DNA of 64,000 nucleotides. It comes from CBDBND01 sp965262665 (GTDB lineage Bacteria > Pseudomonadota > Alphaproteobacteria > Rhodospirillales > Rhodospirillaceae). A program made the translations under genes and the position numbers. The stretch covers positions 186,001 to 250,000 of the forward strand of contig CBDHFR010000003.1 of NCBI GenBank assembly GCA_965262665.1, written 5' to 3'. Below are positions 46,275 through 56,197 of the stretch, piece by piece. Below the pieces are notes generated by a model. The model made no database searches, was not told where the DNA came from, and saw only the letters and a list, made by a program, of their open reading frames with translations. How positions within the stretch are numbered: position 1 is the stretch's first letter; each line of letters opens with the position of its first letter.

Positions 46275-47063
46275 CTAACCGATATTGAGCAGGATTTCAG
46301 TCGTCTCGTCGGGCGACGTGACCATGAGGTCGTGTCCCGTATCGAGCGTGACATAGGTCCATTCAGGGTCCGCTTCGGCCATGGCGGCGACCGGGTCCGG
46401 CTCACCGCTGGCCATACGCGCGCCACCTAAACAGCGGACGAAGGTTTTCGGCACACCGGACGGACCACCGTTTTCGTAAGCCACCGTTTCCATCAAAGTG
46501 GGCAGCGGGTGTTCGACCAATTTGCCCTCGACCCAGCCATACAACGGATGCCCAACGGGAATGCCGAGAAAGGCCATGCCCGCCGATGCCATGAGGTAGC
46601 CGTCTTTAGCGGTCTTCATCCGCTCTTCACCGACGCCGGGGGCGAGGAAGGGCTGTCCGTCGGTCGCCAACACCGCATCCAGGTAGACGATATGCCGCAG
46701 CCGATCTTTCACTTTGTCGGCCACCCAGCTGACCACATGGCCCGCATAGGAGTGACCGACCAGAATTACGTCCTCAAGTTCTTCGAAGTCTAACAGATTG
46801 ACGATGTCGGTGACGTGGGTGGACAGATTGACGTTGGGATTGCGCAGATGAACACGGTCACCGAGGCCTGTGAGCGAGGGCGTAAATACTGCATGGCCGG
46901 CATCCTGCAGCGGCCGCCGGATGTCGCGCCAGCACCAGCCGCCATGCCAGGCGCCATGTACCAGGACGTACGTCTTACGGTCAGCAGCCGCAGCGGATCG
47001 TCCGAGCCCGTTAGCGGCAAAGGCCGCAGCGGCAGTGGTTGAAAGCAGATCCCGTCTGGTCAT
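46275..47063 (-). CDS. Tat-exported alpha/beta hydrolase
   Basis: 262 aa from ATG at 47063 (after GGGAGA). A twin-arginine signal (TRRDLLSTTAAAAF) precedes LVHGAWHGGWCWRD, the oxyanion segment, and the nucleophile elbow GHSYAG near residue 118; the catalytic His is in DTGHDLMVTSPDE. It resembles the SABP2/methyl-esterase-like group (EstC, salicylate esterase), so an ester substrate is likely. Ends 6 bp from the small protein gene, convergent. Confidence 0.85.
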   Translation of the reverse strand: MTRRDLLSTTAAAAFAANGLGRSAAAADRKTYVLVHGAWHGGWCWRDIRRPLQDAGHAVFTPSLTGLGDRVHLRNPNVNLSTHVTDIVNLLDFEELEDVILVGHSYAGHVVSWVADKVKDRLRHIVYLDAVLATDGQPFLAPGVGEERMKTAKDGYLMASAGMAFLGIPVGHPLYGWVEGKLVEHPLPTLMETVAYENGGPSGVPKTFVRCLGGARMASGEPDPVAAMAEADPEWTYVTLDTGHDLMVTSPDETTEILLNIG

Positions 47064-47233
47064 TTTTGTTCTCCCAGAAGTCTTTTGTGACCGTGCCGCC
47101 GACAATGGGCGATCTTTGCCTTGCGATCCAAGACCGATTAGAAAGATCATACGAATTGCTGATGTTCCGCGCACCTTTACTGCTTCGTTTGGCAATTCGT
47201 AGCTTCGAAGACCAACAAGAAAGGGGCCACACC

Positions 47234-48304
47234 ATGAATGATGCGAGCGCCTCGGGCACCTCCATGGTCAGAGAAGACGGCACTTACCCAACGGTGCCGT
47301 TGCGCAAAGACCGCATTACCGTCTCCGTGGTTCAGACAGAGGTCCACGGTGTTCCCGGTGACAATCCGGAACCGGCGTTGGCTGAGAATTTGGAGTACAT
47401 GCTGGACAGCATCGATGCCGCCAACGGATGGGGTGGGCCGTGCGATCTCTTGCTGTTCCATGAATTCCCGCTTACCGGGTTCAGCACCTGGACGCGCGAT
47501 CAACATTACGAAGTATGCCGCGAAGTTCCCGGTCCCGAGACCGAAGCCATCGGCGCCAAAGCCAAACAGTACGGCTGTTATGTGGCCTTCGGCACCTACG
47601 CCAAAGACCCTGAGAATTGGCCCGGTCACATACTGCATCTCATGGTGTTGATCGGACCCGACGGCGAGATCGTCGCCAAGCATTGGAAGCAGCGCAATGT
47701 GCGCGGCATGTTCCCAGGCTCCGAACAGTTCACCACCAACATCTACGACGTCTATCCGCGGTTCATTGAAATGTACAGCGAAGACGCGGTCATTCCCGTG
47801 GCCCAGACGGACATCGGCAACATCGCCATGTCGGCGGTACAGTTTGAACCGGAATTATTTCGCTGTTTTGCCTTAAAGGGGGCGGAGATCATCTGCCGGG
47901 TGGCCACAGGCGGCTTCGAATACGAAGACATGCGCCTGACCTCCTATCACAACAGCCTGTACACGCTGATCACCAACAATTCGGTGGCCATAAGCAAAAA
48001 GAACAAATCGTTCTTCCAGGACACGGCCTACGGCGGATCGGGAAGGTCGGCCATTTTCGGCCCGCGCGGCACCGAGTTGGCCAAAGCCGGACCGTTCGAA
48101 ACGCAACAACGGGCTTTTATACCGATCAAGGAATTCCGGGAAAAACACAGGATTCCCGACGTGCACATGACCCTCTACCGACCGGTTCTCGACCAATACC
48201 GGGAACGCTATGATCCGGGCATGTATCTTGGTGATCTGCCCAAGGATCGTCGCGAAGCGGGCAAACAGTTCGCCGAGCGGGCCCGCTGGATTCATTATTG
48301 GTAA
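47234..48304 (+). CDS. Nitrilase-superfamily protein lacking the catalytic cysteine
   Basis: 356 aa from ATG at 47234 (7 bp after AAGGGG). The carbon-nitrogen hydrolase fold is clear: the catalytic-type Glu is in LLLFHEFPLTGF, the Lys in AKHWKQRNVRG. Where the Cys is expected (MICYD-like), the sequence is NIAMSAVQFEPELFR, with Ala201 at the likely Cys position. It may be a pseudoenzyme or a binding or regulatory protein, unless the nearby Cys in ELFRCFALKG substitutes. It heads a plus-strand run with the binding protein and Rieske gene. Confidence 0.8.
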   Translation: MNDASASGTSMVREDGTYPTVPLRKDRITVSVVQTEVHGVPGDNPEPALAENLEYMLDSIDAANGWGGPCDLLLFHEFPLTGFSTWTRDQHYEVCREVPGPETEAIGAKAKQYGCYVAFGTYAKDPENWPGHILHLMVLIGPDGEIVAKHWKQRNVRGMFPGSEQFTTNIYDVYPRFIEMYSEDAVIPVAQTDIGNIAMSAVQFEPELFRCFALKGAEIICRVATGGFEYEDMRLTSYHNSLYTLITNNSVAISKKNKSFFQDTAYGGSGRSAIFGPRGTELAKAGPFETQQRAFIPIKEFREKHRIPDVHMTLYRPVLDQYRERYDPGMYLGDLPKDRREAGKQFAERARWIHYW

Positions 48305-48347
48305 GTCGGGCTCTGAAGAGCGCGGCGCTTTGATTAGGAAAATCGTA

Positions 48348-49925
48348 ATGGGACATTTCGTTCGCGCCGGCCTGATGATTGTGCTGATGCTCGCCGGGCC
48401 GGCGTCCGCTGAAATGGTATTGAACCGGTCCGGGGGCAGCGACCCGTCCTCACTCGATCCGCAAAAAGCCACAGGCAATACGGCTGCTCCCATTCTAAAT
48501 GAACTGTTCGTCGGCTTGATGACGACGGACCCCAACGGCAAACTCACCTACGGCATCGCAAAAAGTCATACGGTTTCAGAGGGCGGCAGGGTCTGGGAGT
48601 ATACCCTTCGCGATGGATTGAAGTGGTCAGATGGCGTTCCCCTCACCTCTGAGGATGTGGTGTGGTCGCTCCACAGGCTGATGTTGCCGGAAACCGCGTC
48701 CCGCTATTCCCAATTCTTTTTCTCGGTGAAAAACGGACGCGCAGTCACGGCGGGTGATGCTCCGCCGGAGAGTCTTGGCATCTCCGCACCGGGCGCCAAA
48801 ACCGTTCGTTTTGAACTGATCAATCCCGATCCGTTGTTTCCCCAAGCCCTTAACAGTTTCTCGGCAACGCCGTCGCCCCGCCACAAAGTGGAAGAACTGG
48901 GAACGGGCTGGACCCGGGCAGGACAATTCGTCTCCAATGGCGCCTACACTTTGGAAGAATGGGTGCCTGGAACCCGCTTGACTCTTAAAAAAAATCCCAA
49001 CTTCTATGATGCGGACAACGTCACAATCGATAAGGTCAATTTCTTTCCGACACAGAATTTGAACACCGTCTTCAACCGGTTCCGGGCCGGCGAGCTGGAC
49101 GCCATTCTCAATTTTCCGCCGGAACAAATGGAGTGGATCAGGGAGAACATGGCCGAAGAACTGCGCATCGCACCGACCTTGGGCATTTATTACTTCCTGA
49201 TCAACGTCAACAAACCGCCGTTCGACGATCTCCGGGTGCGCAAAGCGTTAGCCTTGGCGTTTGATAAAGACTCATTGATCGACCGGCTACTCAACACCGG
49301 TGTCATTCCCGCTTACAGTTTTGTCTCGCCCGTGGTCGACGAATACGAGGTGGCCAAAGCCTCTATCGCCAACAGGACTATGCCCGACCGCATTGCCGAG
49401 GCAAAACAATTGATGGCGGACGCAGGCTATGGGCCGGACAACCCGCTCACTTTTGAACTGGCCTACGATACCTTGGAAGAAAACCGCAAGATCGCAGTGG
49501 CCATGAAGTCTATGTGGAGCGCTATCGGTGTCAATGCAGAGTTAATGGACACGGAATTCCGCAACCTCAACCGTAAAGCCCGCACACGGGATTACGACAT
49601 CATGCGCTGGGCCTGGTTTTCACCGTTCAATGACGCAGCGGGGTACCTCAACCTGATGCGGTCCAGGGACCCCAGCAATTACATCGGATTTTCTAACGCA
49701 GAATACGACTCCATCATGGCCGAAGTGGACACGATTTCCGACTTGACCCAGCGCAATGCATTGATGCACCGGGCCGAGCAAATTCTCATGGAAGATTATG
49801 TTATGCTGCCAGTGTATCATTATGTCAGCCGGCGGCTGGTGAAGACCTATGTGGACGGGTGGAATGCCAATGCCCGCAACACCTATATGGCCCGGTATTT
49901 GACGGTGAACCGCCCTGAAGGATAA
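48348..49925 (+). CDS. ABC-type oligopeptide-family substrate-binding protein, copy 1
   Basis: 525 aa from ATG at 48348 (after AGGA). A signal peptide (LMIVLMLAGPASA) is followed by the SBP_bac_5 fold: LNRSGGSDPSSLDPQKATG, FVSNGAYTLEEWVPGTRLTL and NKPPFDDLRVRKALALAFDK. It binds peptides or similar ligands in the periplasm. Its permease gene (51160) survives only as a fragment, so its transport partner must come from elsewhere or the system is dead. Confidence 0.9.
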   Translation: MGHFVRAGLMIVLMLAGPASAEMVLNRSGGSDPSSLDPQKATGNTAAPILNELFVGLMTTDPNGKLTYGIAKSHTVSEGGRVWEYTLRDGLKWSDGVPLTSEDVVWSLHRLMLPETASRYSQFFFSVKNGRAVTAGDAPPESLGISAPGAKTVRFELINPDPLFPQALNSFSATPSPRHKVEELGTGWTRAGQFVSNGAYTLEEWVPGTRLTLKKNPNFYDADNVTIDKVNFFPTQNLNTVFNRFRAGELDAILNFPPEQMEWIRENMAEELRIAPTLGIYYFLINVNKPPFDDLRVRKALALAFDKDSLIDRLLNTGVIPAYSFVSPVVDEYEVAKASIANRTMPDRIAEAKQLMADAGYGPDNPLTFELAYDTLEENRKIAVAMKSMWSAIGVNAELMDTEFRNLNRKARTRDYDIMRWAWFSPFNDAAGYLNLMRSRDPSNYIGFSNAEYDSIMAEVDTISDLTQRNALMHRAEQILMEDYVMLPVYHYVSRRLVKTYVDGWNANARNTYMARYLTVNRPEG

Positions 49926-49967
49926 TAGGCTAAGAGAGCACGGCGCCGATCTGAAGGAGACACAGCT

Positions 49968-51110
49968 ATGCTGATGAATTGCTGGTATGTCGCGGCAGAC
50001 GCGAAAGACGTAACGACGGAACCACAAGGCGTGCATATGCTCGGCCAGGACCTGGTGGTGTTCCGGGATTCGGACGGCAAAGCCCATTGCTTAAGCGACA
50101 TTTGCGTTCACCGCGGCGGCTCCTTATGCCGCGGTAAAGTTGTCGACGGTACGGTGCAGTGTCCCTATCACGGCTGGCGATATAACGGCAACGGCGAGTG
50201 TGTGGAAATTCCATCGTTGGGTGCTGATGCCAATATTCCTAAGCGGGCGCGGATCGATTCCTATCCGGTTGAAGAAAAATACGGTTGGATTTGGGTGTTC
50301 CTCGGTGACGCTCCAGTGGCGGAACGTCCGCCCATGCCGGATTACTTCCCCGAATACGAAGCCTACGAAAAAGGCGAGAGCGACGAATGGCGGTTCGTGC
50401 GCGGCAATTTCGTTTTCGAATGTAATTGGGTCCGCGCCATCGAAAACGGCAGCGATCACACCCACGCGTTCTTCGTTCATACGGATTTCGGCAATCCCGA
50501 AAGCCCCGTGGCCAAAGATTACGACCTGGACATTGATGACGCCAAGATCGAATCCCTGGGCTATGCCCAGCCGACACAAAAACGCGGCGTGTGGGCCGAC
50601 AAGATCGACAATGATCGCCCCGACGTAAAAACCATGGTGCGGATTTACAAACCGGCACCGTCGATCCGCATTGAAATGCATCTCAAACCGCCGATGTGGC
50701 AGATGATCGTCTCTGGCTACACACCCATCGACGAACACCGCACCCGGGTGTGGTTCTGTCAGGGCCGCAACTTCTTTACCGATCCAAAATATGATGCCGA
50801 CTCCCGGCGCCGGGTGCTGCTGGTTTTCCAGGAAGATGCCAAGGTGATCGATCACATTCGCCCCGCCATGGTGCCGCCCACGTTGTCGGACGAATTGGCG
50901 TTGGAAAACGACAAGCACGGCATTGAGTTCCGCAAATGGGTCAAATCCCAGGAGGCCATTGGCCGCGCCATCGATCTGAAAGTGCAAGAAACCGAAGACG
51001 AGATGGTCCGCGTGATTCCCTCCCCGGCGAGGCGCGAAGATCCGAAGAACTGGGTGCTCGATACGGTGCATACCAAGACACCTAAGGTCATCCGGGAAGC
51101 AGCGGAATAA
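49968..51110 (+). CDS. Rieske [2Fe-2S] ring-hydroxylating-type oxygenase
   Basis: 380 aa, ribosome site AAGGAG 9 bp before the start. Rieske ligands CVH (residues 46-48) and CPYH (65-68). The mononuclear iron site is in ENGSDHTHAFFVH near residues 149-161 (two His), with the bridging Asp in the same segment. It resembles phthalate/carbazole-type or phenoxybenzoate dioxygenases that act on aromatic or heterocyclic compounds with an external reductase. The plus-strand order binding protein-Rieske-permease suggests uptake and oxidation of one substrate. Confidence 0.88.
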   Translation: MLMNCWYVAADAKDVTTEPQGVHMLGQDLVVFRDSDGKAHCLSDICVHRGGSLCRGKVVDGTVQCPYHGWRYNGNGECVEIPSLGADANIPKRARIDSYPVEEKYGWIWVFLGDAPVAERPPMPDYFPEYEAYEKGESDEWRFVRGNFVFECNWVRAIENGSDHTHAFFVHTDFGNPESPVAKDYDLDIDDAKIESLGYAQPTQKRGVWADKIDNDRPDVKTMVRIYKPAPSIRIEMHLKPPMWQMIVSGYTPIDEHRTRVWFCQGRNFFTDPKYDADSRRRVLLVFQEDAKVIDHIRPAMVPPTLSDELALENDKHGIEFRKWVKSQEAIGRAIDLKVQETEDEMVRVIPSPARREDPKNWVLDTVHTKTPKVIREAAE

Positions 51111-51159
51111 TCGCCGGCCGGTGGACCGAAAACGAAGCGTTTAGGACAGCATTGAAACC

Positions 51160-51366
51160 ATGACCGGTTATGCCCTGCGCCGTCTGTTGATTGGGGCACC
51201 GACTCTTTTCATTATCATTTCATTGTCTTTCTTCTTGATGCATTTGGCTGTCCCTTGTGAAAACCTCATCCGCCTGAAATGGACGCGAATCCTGTTCAAC
51301 TCCGAGTGGATGAGGTTTTCGGAAGGGACAGCCCGACGGATCCCGTTCGAAACCGTCCGGTCCTAA
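51160..51366 (+). pseudogene. OppB-type ABC permease, first ~30 codons only
   Basis: The start MTGYALRRLLIGAPTLFIII and SLSFFLMHLA is the first transmembrane segment of an oligopeptide-type permease of about 300 aa. After HLA the frame runs into the palindromic repeat at 51246-51333 and stops at 51366. The rest of the gene, and any OppC/D/F genes, are missing, as if deleted up to the repeat. Confidence 0.85.
51246..51333. repeat. Palindromic repeat, copy 1 (complete)
   Basis: 88 bp. Two 26-nt arms (51246-51271 and 51308-51333) are reverse complements except two bases; the right arm core is GGATGAGGTTTTCGGAAG. The inner 36 bp includes GCGAATCCTGTTCAACTCC. It marks the end of the truncated permease gene. 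Confidence 0.88.
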
Positions 51367-51497
51367 GCACTGTCATTTGGCGAGCGCGGCCAATCTCAAG
51401 ATGGACAGATGGTGACGTTCTTATACAAACTGGATCATTAACTAGGCGCAAATCAGAAATTTAGTTCTTTTCAGCAATACACTTGTGGAGGTCTGAC

Positions 51498-52415
51498 ATG
51501 GCAGACAGAAACCGTTTCAGTGTTTGCCGGCGTCAAGTAATGAAAGCTGTAGGACTGGCCGGGGTAGCAGTTCCTTCGGTCATACGGGCGCGAACGAGTG
51601 CTGCCCAACCAGTCAATAACTTACGTAGACGTCGAGCTTTCATGGATGATGCAGAGGGTGGTCAAATTCATTATTGGACTGCGGGTGCAGGGCCAGCTCT
51701 TATGCTCATTCACCAAAGCAACAACTCCAGCGATGAGTTCATAGGGATTATTCCTTATCTCGCAGACAAGTTCCGGTTAATCGCAATCGACCTTCCCGGC
51801 CATGGTTTGTCGGATGATCCCGCGGGCCCACACACCATGGAGCGCTTACGTGATGCTGTTATTCGTTTAGCAGATCACCTGGACGTGGGCCGTTTCCATC
51901 TGCTTGGCCATCATGGCGGGTGTTTGGTCGTGTCCAGTGTCGCAGCGACGGTTCCCAACCGAATTGATCGCGTAATCATGTCCGGTACTAGTTTTCCTCG
52001 AAACCTTTCTGAAGAAGAAAAAGCAGAAATACGATCGGTTGACAGAAACACCTTTAATCCGGATTGGGAAGGCAACGAGTTTGTGAAAATTTGGCGGGGT
52101 ATTGCCAGAATGAGAAGTGAAGGGGCCGAACCTAAGGACCTGGTTACGCCGTTTTTGAACAGTCTACGGATCCGTCAACGGCCTTACGAAGCATGGGGAT
52201 TGCACTATACCTGGGATCGCACACCCGCCCAACTGACCATGAAAATGCCTGTTCTACTGATACAGGGTGAACTTGATGAAGTGATCAAAGATCAAGAGCG
52301 TCTGCTTGAGCGATTTCCGAATGGCACTCGCATCACATTGTCTGGATGCAACGTGTTCTTGTTTTATGATCGTCCGACTGACTGCGCAAAGGTAATAGAA
52401 GACTACTTAGTCTGA
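51498..52415 (+). CDS. Exported alpha/beta-hydrolase-fold protein with His at the nucleophile position
   Basis: 305 aa from ATG at 51498 after TGGAGGT. A Tat-like signal (CRRQVMKAVGLAG) is followed by the fold: LMLIHQSNNSSDEF, AIDLPGHGLSDDP, and the elbow LLGHHGGCLV, where the usual Ser of GxSxG is His139. The usual C-terminal catalytic His region reads SGCNVFLFYDRP, with no His. It is related to the gene at 52541-53476. Catalysis, if any, must be non-classical. Confidence 0.78.
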   Translation: MADRNRFSVCRRQVMKAVGLAGVAVPSVIRARTSAAQPVNNLRRRRAFMDDAEGGQIHYWTAGAGPALMLIHQSNNSSDEFIGIIPYLADKFRLIAIDLPGHGLSDDPAGPHTMERLRDAVIRLADHLDVGRFHLLGHHGGCLVVSSVAATVPNRIDRVIMSGTSFPRNLSEEEKAEIRSVDRNTFNPDWEGNEFVKIWRGIARMRSEGAEPKDLVTPFLNSLRIRQRPYEAWGLHYTWDRTPAQLTMKMPVLLIQGELDEVIKDQERLLERFPNGTRITLSGCNVFLFYDRPTDCAKVIEDYLV

Positions 52416-52540
52416 TGTGTATTTCATAGTCTTCCGACCGGTCGTCATTGTTCCCCTTTCTTTGAATTTGCGTTGCTTTAGCTGAACCTTAGAGGTTAGC
52501 CCCCATTTATCTAAAGCGGTCCCGGATCGTGGGCAGTTCG

Positions 52541-53476
52541 TCAATGCTGTGCGGAATCAGACTCGAGAAACTTGACCACTGCGTCAACCCATGCTTCAGG
52601 TTGTTGGTCCACGATATCTACTCCGCCACCCTGTAATTCGACGTATTCGAAATCAGGGCGCATCCCTCTTGTTTTTTGTGCGCCTTCATGGATCATATCG
52701 CCGGTATTGGTAATGATTAGCGTGCGGTGTTTGATCAAGGTAATCTTTGCGCCCAGGTCATACTGAATCCCTGCGTGGTGTCCATACCAGAATGGTCCGG
52801 TGCCCATGAATTTCTCGACCACATACCGCGTGATCAACTGCGGGTCGGCATCTTTGCCGTACATGTTGTATCGCGTAGAAAAACTGTTCACGAGATGGCT
52901 GCCATCTTGCTCATAAATAAAATTGACTTCCCGCTCCTTCACACCCTCAAGCGATCTTTTCCTCTGCTCTTCATCTCTCGGGAGCGGCCCTGCCATGACA
53001 AGGTTTCTGACTCTGTCTGGGAATTGAATGGCAACCTCCGTCGCCAAAAAGCACCCCGTGTGGTGTCCCAGCACATCAGCGACATCGATATTTAGGTGAT
53101 CTATGACAGGCGGTATGGCTTTCGCCCAATCTTCAATGGCTGGCACGAAATCGGTTGGGTCCGACATGCCGAAACCCGGCGTATCAATTCCAATGGCGCG
53201 AATGCCACGCGCAGCCAATAAGCCGTATACGTTGTCAAACTGACGGGAAGACATCGGTGATTGATGCAACATAAGGAGTGGGCGGCCTTCCCCCACATCC
53301 CGGTAATGGACCAAGCCGTAAGGGCCTTCAGCGTATCCGCGCTTCATTCGTATGGACGGAGAAACGTTGGCTTGAGCTTTGTTATTACCAGCAAGGAACA
53401 TGGACATTGAGGTGGCGCCAAAGAGTGTTGCCTGGCCAAATATTCTTCGTGATTGTCCTTTTCTTTCATGAGTCAT
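52541..53476 (-). CDS. Tat-exported alpha/beta-hydrolase-fold protein with GHHTG elbow
   Basis: 311 aa. Twin-arginine signal QSRRIFGQATLFG. LLMLHQSPMSSRQFDN and GIDTPGFGMSDPTDFVP are typical, but the elbow is VLGHHTGCFLATEVA: His where the Ser nucleophile should be, and the C-terminal motif GGGVDIVDQQPEAW has no His. A GHHTG group of this fold appears to be a distinct subfamily; its activity is unknown to me. Convergent with the related gene at 51498. Confidence 0.78.
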   Translation of the reverse strand: MTHERKGQSRRIFGQATLFGATSMSMFLAGNNKAQANVSPSIRMKRGYAEGPYGLVHYRDVGEGRPLLMLHQSPMSSRQFDNVYGLLAARGIRAIGIDTPGFGMSDPTDFVPAIEDWAKAIPPVIDHLNIDVADVLGHHTGCFLATEVAIQFPDRVRNLVMAGPLPRDEEQRKRSLEGVKEREVNFIYEQDGSHLVNSFSTRYNMYGKDADPQLITRYVVEKFMGTGPFWYGHHAGIQYDLGAKITLIKHRTLIITNTGDMIHEGAQKTRGMRPDFEYVELQGGGVDIVDQQPEAWVDAVVKFLESDSAQH

Positions 53477-53787
53477 GTTGATTCTCCAAATTTTGGATTT
53501 ACAACGTTACCTTGACTGTAAACCTTACTGCCGTGTTGAAGGTATCAAAGCGCAACTAGCGGCGTAGAATGTTGTTGTTGGCCCGGTTACCCACAAACAA
53601 CAGACGGTCACGGGTGACGCTGCGGGGGTCTTATACGCTTCCGATCGGCACGTAAGGCCGAAGAGAGGCATTTCGGTGACGAGGTCCATATATTAGTGAT
53701 TTTAGTGCCTGGTGCTGATTTGGCTTCATCTCAAAACTGAGAACGCTGGCAAACGGACTTGTCCGGTCGTTGTGCCCGCTCAAACGT

Positions 53788-55615
53788 TCATTTGGTAATC
53801 CGTCTTCCTTCCCATGCAAGCGTATCGGTTACGACTCTGTCCTCCCAGCCCCGTAAAGAATGGGGTGCTCCATCTGCATACCACACGCTATCAGCCGGGC
53901 CGCCAGCAGCTTGAACAAACTTCTTTTGAAACGCCTCGTCAACAAATGAGTCGTTGCTGGCAGTTATGGAGAGTGCAGGAATCCTCACTTTCTTAATCTG
54001 ATCCGTATGCATGGTGTTTGCGTTGGGGCCCCAATGAGACAAAAACTCTCTGCCAGTTGAGGACGTATAGTAATTAAACCCGGTGGTGCGGGTGGTTTCC
54101 TTTCAAAGACGGGAACCACCATCTGCCGTTTCCCGTTGCCTTGCGCCACCATCGCTTGCGCTTCTGCAACAACACTTTCGTAATACTCTATCTCCCATAG
54201 ATCGCTTCAAGTTCGCAGGCGCATTACGGGTCGGCGCCAAGTAAAAAATCCAGCGACACGGTCGTCTTCAGAGCTAACTGCGTATCGCGTAATGCGTATA
54301 CCGTCCCAACTATGTCCAACAAGTACAATCTGTTCGTGACCTTCTCTTTCCAGCCAATCTACGCATCCGCCAAAGTCTGGCATTTCCGCTTCTAAGGTTT
54401 GCCTGTAGATTTGCTGACTGGCGCCACTGGTCTGACCTGCCACACATCGGCGGCCGAACTGGGCCAGCCGGACACACATCCAGTGACTAGAACTCCACAT
54501 GATGTCGCCAGAGTAGCCGTACATCACCATGTAGCCAGGCGGCCCACTGGCTTCACCATTAGCTGGTTCATAGGCAATACCGGACAGTTTGCGTCCGTCG
54601 TCAGCGATCATATCAGCGAGGCGTGTGCGAACAAAGGGGCGAGCTTCGAGACCCTGGCCGATCAACCACTCCAACGCATCTTTGGATGTAATCTCACGAT
54701 GCCCATCAAAAACATGGTTAACACCACCCTCGTACCATTTCACCGTAACGGAAGGGCTGCCAACACGTGCGGCAGCCTCAACTTCGTCCATCCATGCTTT
54801 CGAAACAAAACCGTCGGCGTCACCGGACAAAAGCATTATCGGAATATTGATTTTACTGAGCCAATCGGTTTGCCGAGTTTGAGCGGCTGGGCCCCACCAG
54901 TTCAGCCAAATTTCGGCTGTGTGCATGTTGCCCACTTCAATGCCTGAAGGGGCTGGTGGTGGCATCTCATAAGTCTCGTATAAGGACGTATCCCCCCTTC
55001 CCTCAGAAACCAAACGCGCTGCATTGTTCATAAAGGCTGCATATTTCTCCTGTCCCATTCCGGCTCGCATCCAGTCGGGCATATTTCTTGTTGGTGCGAA
55101 ATGAACCATTGCATCAACACGACTATCTTCTGTATCCGTCATATATTTGGTGATTCGGATCGAACCGAGGCTGTGTCCCGCCAATATAATTTTTGGCGCA
55201 CCCAGACCGTCTAACCAATCTATCGCTGCTGCAATATCGCGAGATGCTTTTTCGAATGGTGTTCCGACGTGACTCCGTTCTGGCCCGGAAGCGTGTCTCG
55301 AAAGGATACTCAAGGTCGTGTAGCCCCGCGCGGCAAGGTATTCAGCGCCCACCGCGGTGCACCCACAGATCGTACGGGGTGGCCGCCAGGGCCTCCATGA
55401 TGCAAAACGATTCCTGGTGTATGGGGATTAAGACCCGCAGCAGGAGTCATTAAGACGGCAGGTATAGTCACACCGTCGGATGCTTTCAGATAGATGATTT
55501 CCTGCTTCGGCGCCAACTCTTCAGTCTGTGCAGACACTGCCGCCGCCGAACCAGCCAAAATAGGTGTCCCTTTCGAAAAACCCATCCAAACAAATTCAAG
55601 AGGAATTCGACCCAC
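53788..55615 (-). pseudogene. Two-domain alpha/beta hydrolase, multiply frameshifted
   Basis: The minus strand encodes two successive hydrolase domains: domain 1 (GIVLHHGGPGGHP, elbow LAGHSLGSIR) and domain 2 (elbow LVGHSWDGIRITRY, C-terminal ITASNDSFVDEAF and GAPHSLRGWEDR). Frames change near 55345, near 54220 and at least twice in 54060-54190. A corrected protein would be around 600 aa. The N-terminal signal-like segment overlaps the palindromic repeat at 55565-55645. Clearly dead. Confidence 0.82.
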
Positions 55616-55645
55616 TCCAACCGCATGAGCTTTACGGACAGGACA
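55565..55645. repeat. Palindromic repeat, copy 2
   Basis: The left arm is TGTCCCTTTCGAAAAACCCA (continuing to 55587); the degenerate right arm at 55623-55645 reads GCATGAGCTTTACGGACAGG. The inner part contains GAATTCGACCCACTCC, similar to copy 1. Confidence 0.75.
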
Positions 55646-56197
55646 ACGGAGCTACGCCGACTACGTTTTTGGGTATAACAATGTCCAAATTTACCTAATA
55701 ACGGTTGTGCCGTTGTGCAACCACACCTCTCACAGGGGCAAGTAACGCTGGTTGGGGGCCCCCGCAACCAGCGAAACCGATATTCCCGATGCGGACGCGT
55801 TGGTCAGTTCTTTTCTATTCCCGTTTCACTATCGGCGGATTAGGTCAACAGAAGGGACAGGCCTGTTCGCCGAAATCCTGCGGCTGATAGCTCAACTCCG
55901 GGCGCCGTCAGCACCAGCGTGAGGCGGAGCCCGATGCCGATGCTGCAACAGACAACGGGAGAGGGACGCCTTGCAGACCACAAACGACACCATCAGCGGG
56001 CTGGGATCGCGGTGCTTACGGCGATTCCCACCAATTCCAGGCGAATACCGTCCCGCACCGCCCGCAAAATTGTCTCGGCAGGCATTCGGAGCTACTGTCG
56101 CTTCAAAATCGGGGTCCATCCGGGGAATGTCGGAGAGGTCGGATAGTATAACTTGCCGTTTTAGAGACACCGTATCGTAAGTAAGAAAGTTTACGCC
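55646..56197. other. Gene-free stretch with hairpin and repeat remnants
   Basis: About 550 bp with no convincing gene. It holds the GC-rich hairpin at 55746-55773 and a degenerate palindrome arm at 55835-55861 (GGATTAGGTCAACAGAAGGG). The rest looks like eroded coding sequence; I could not identify its origin. Confidence 0.5.
55746..55773. repeat. GC-rich hairpin, GTTG(G)GGGCCCC type, copy 1
   Basis: CGCTGGTTGGGGGCC pairs with the following GCAACCAGCG; a 28-bp near-perfect palindrome. Related sequences are at 60171-60190 and 61116-61133. Confidence 0.7.
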
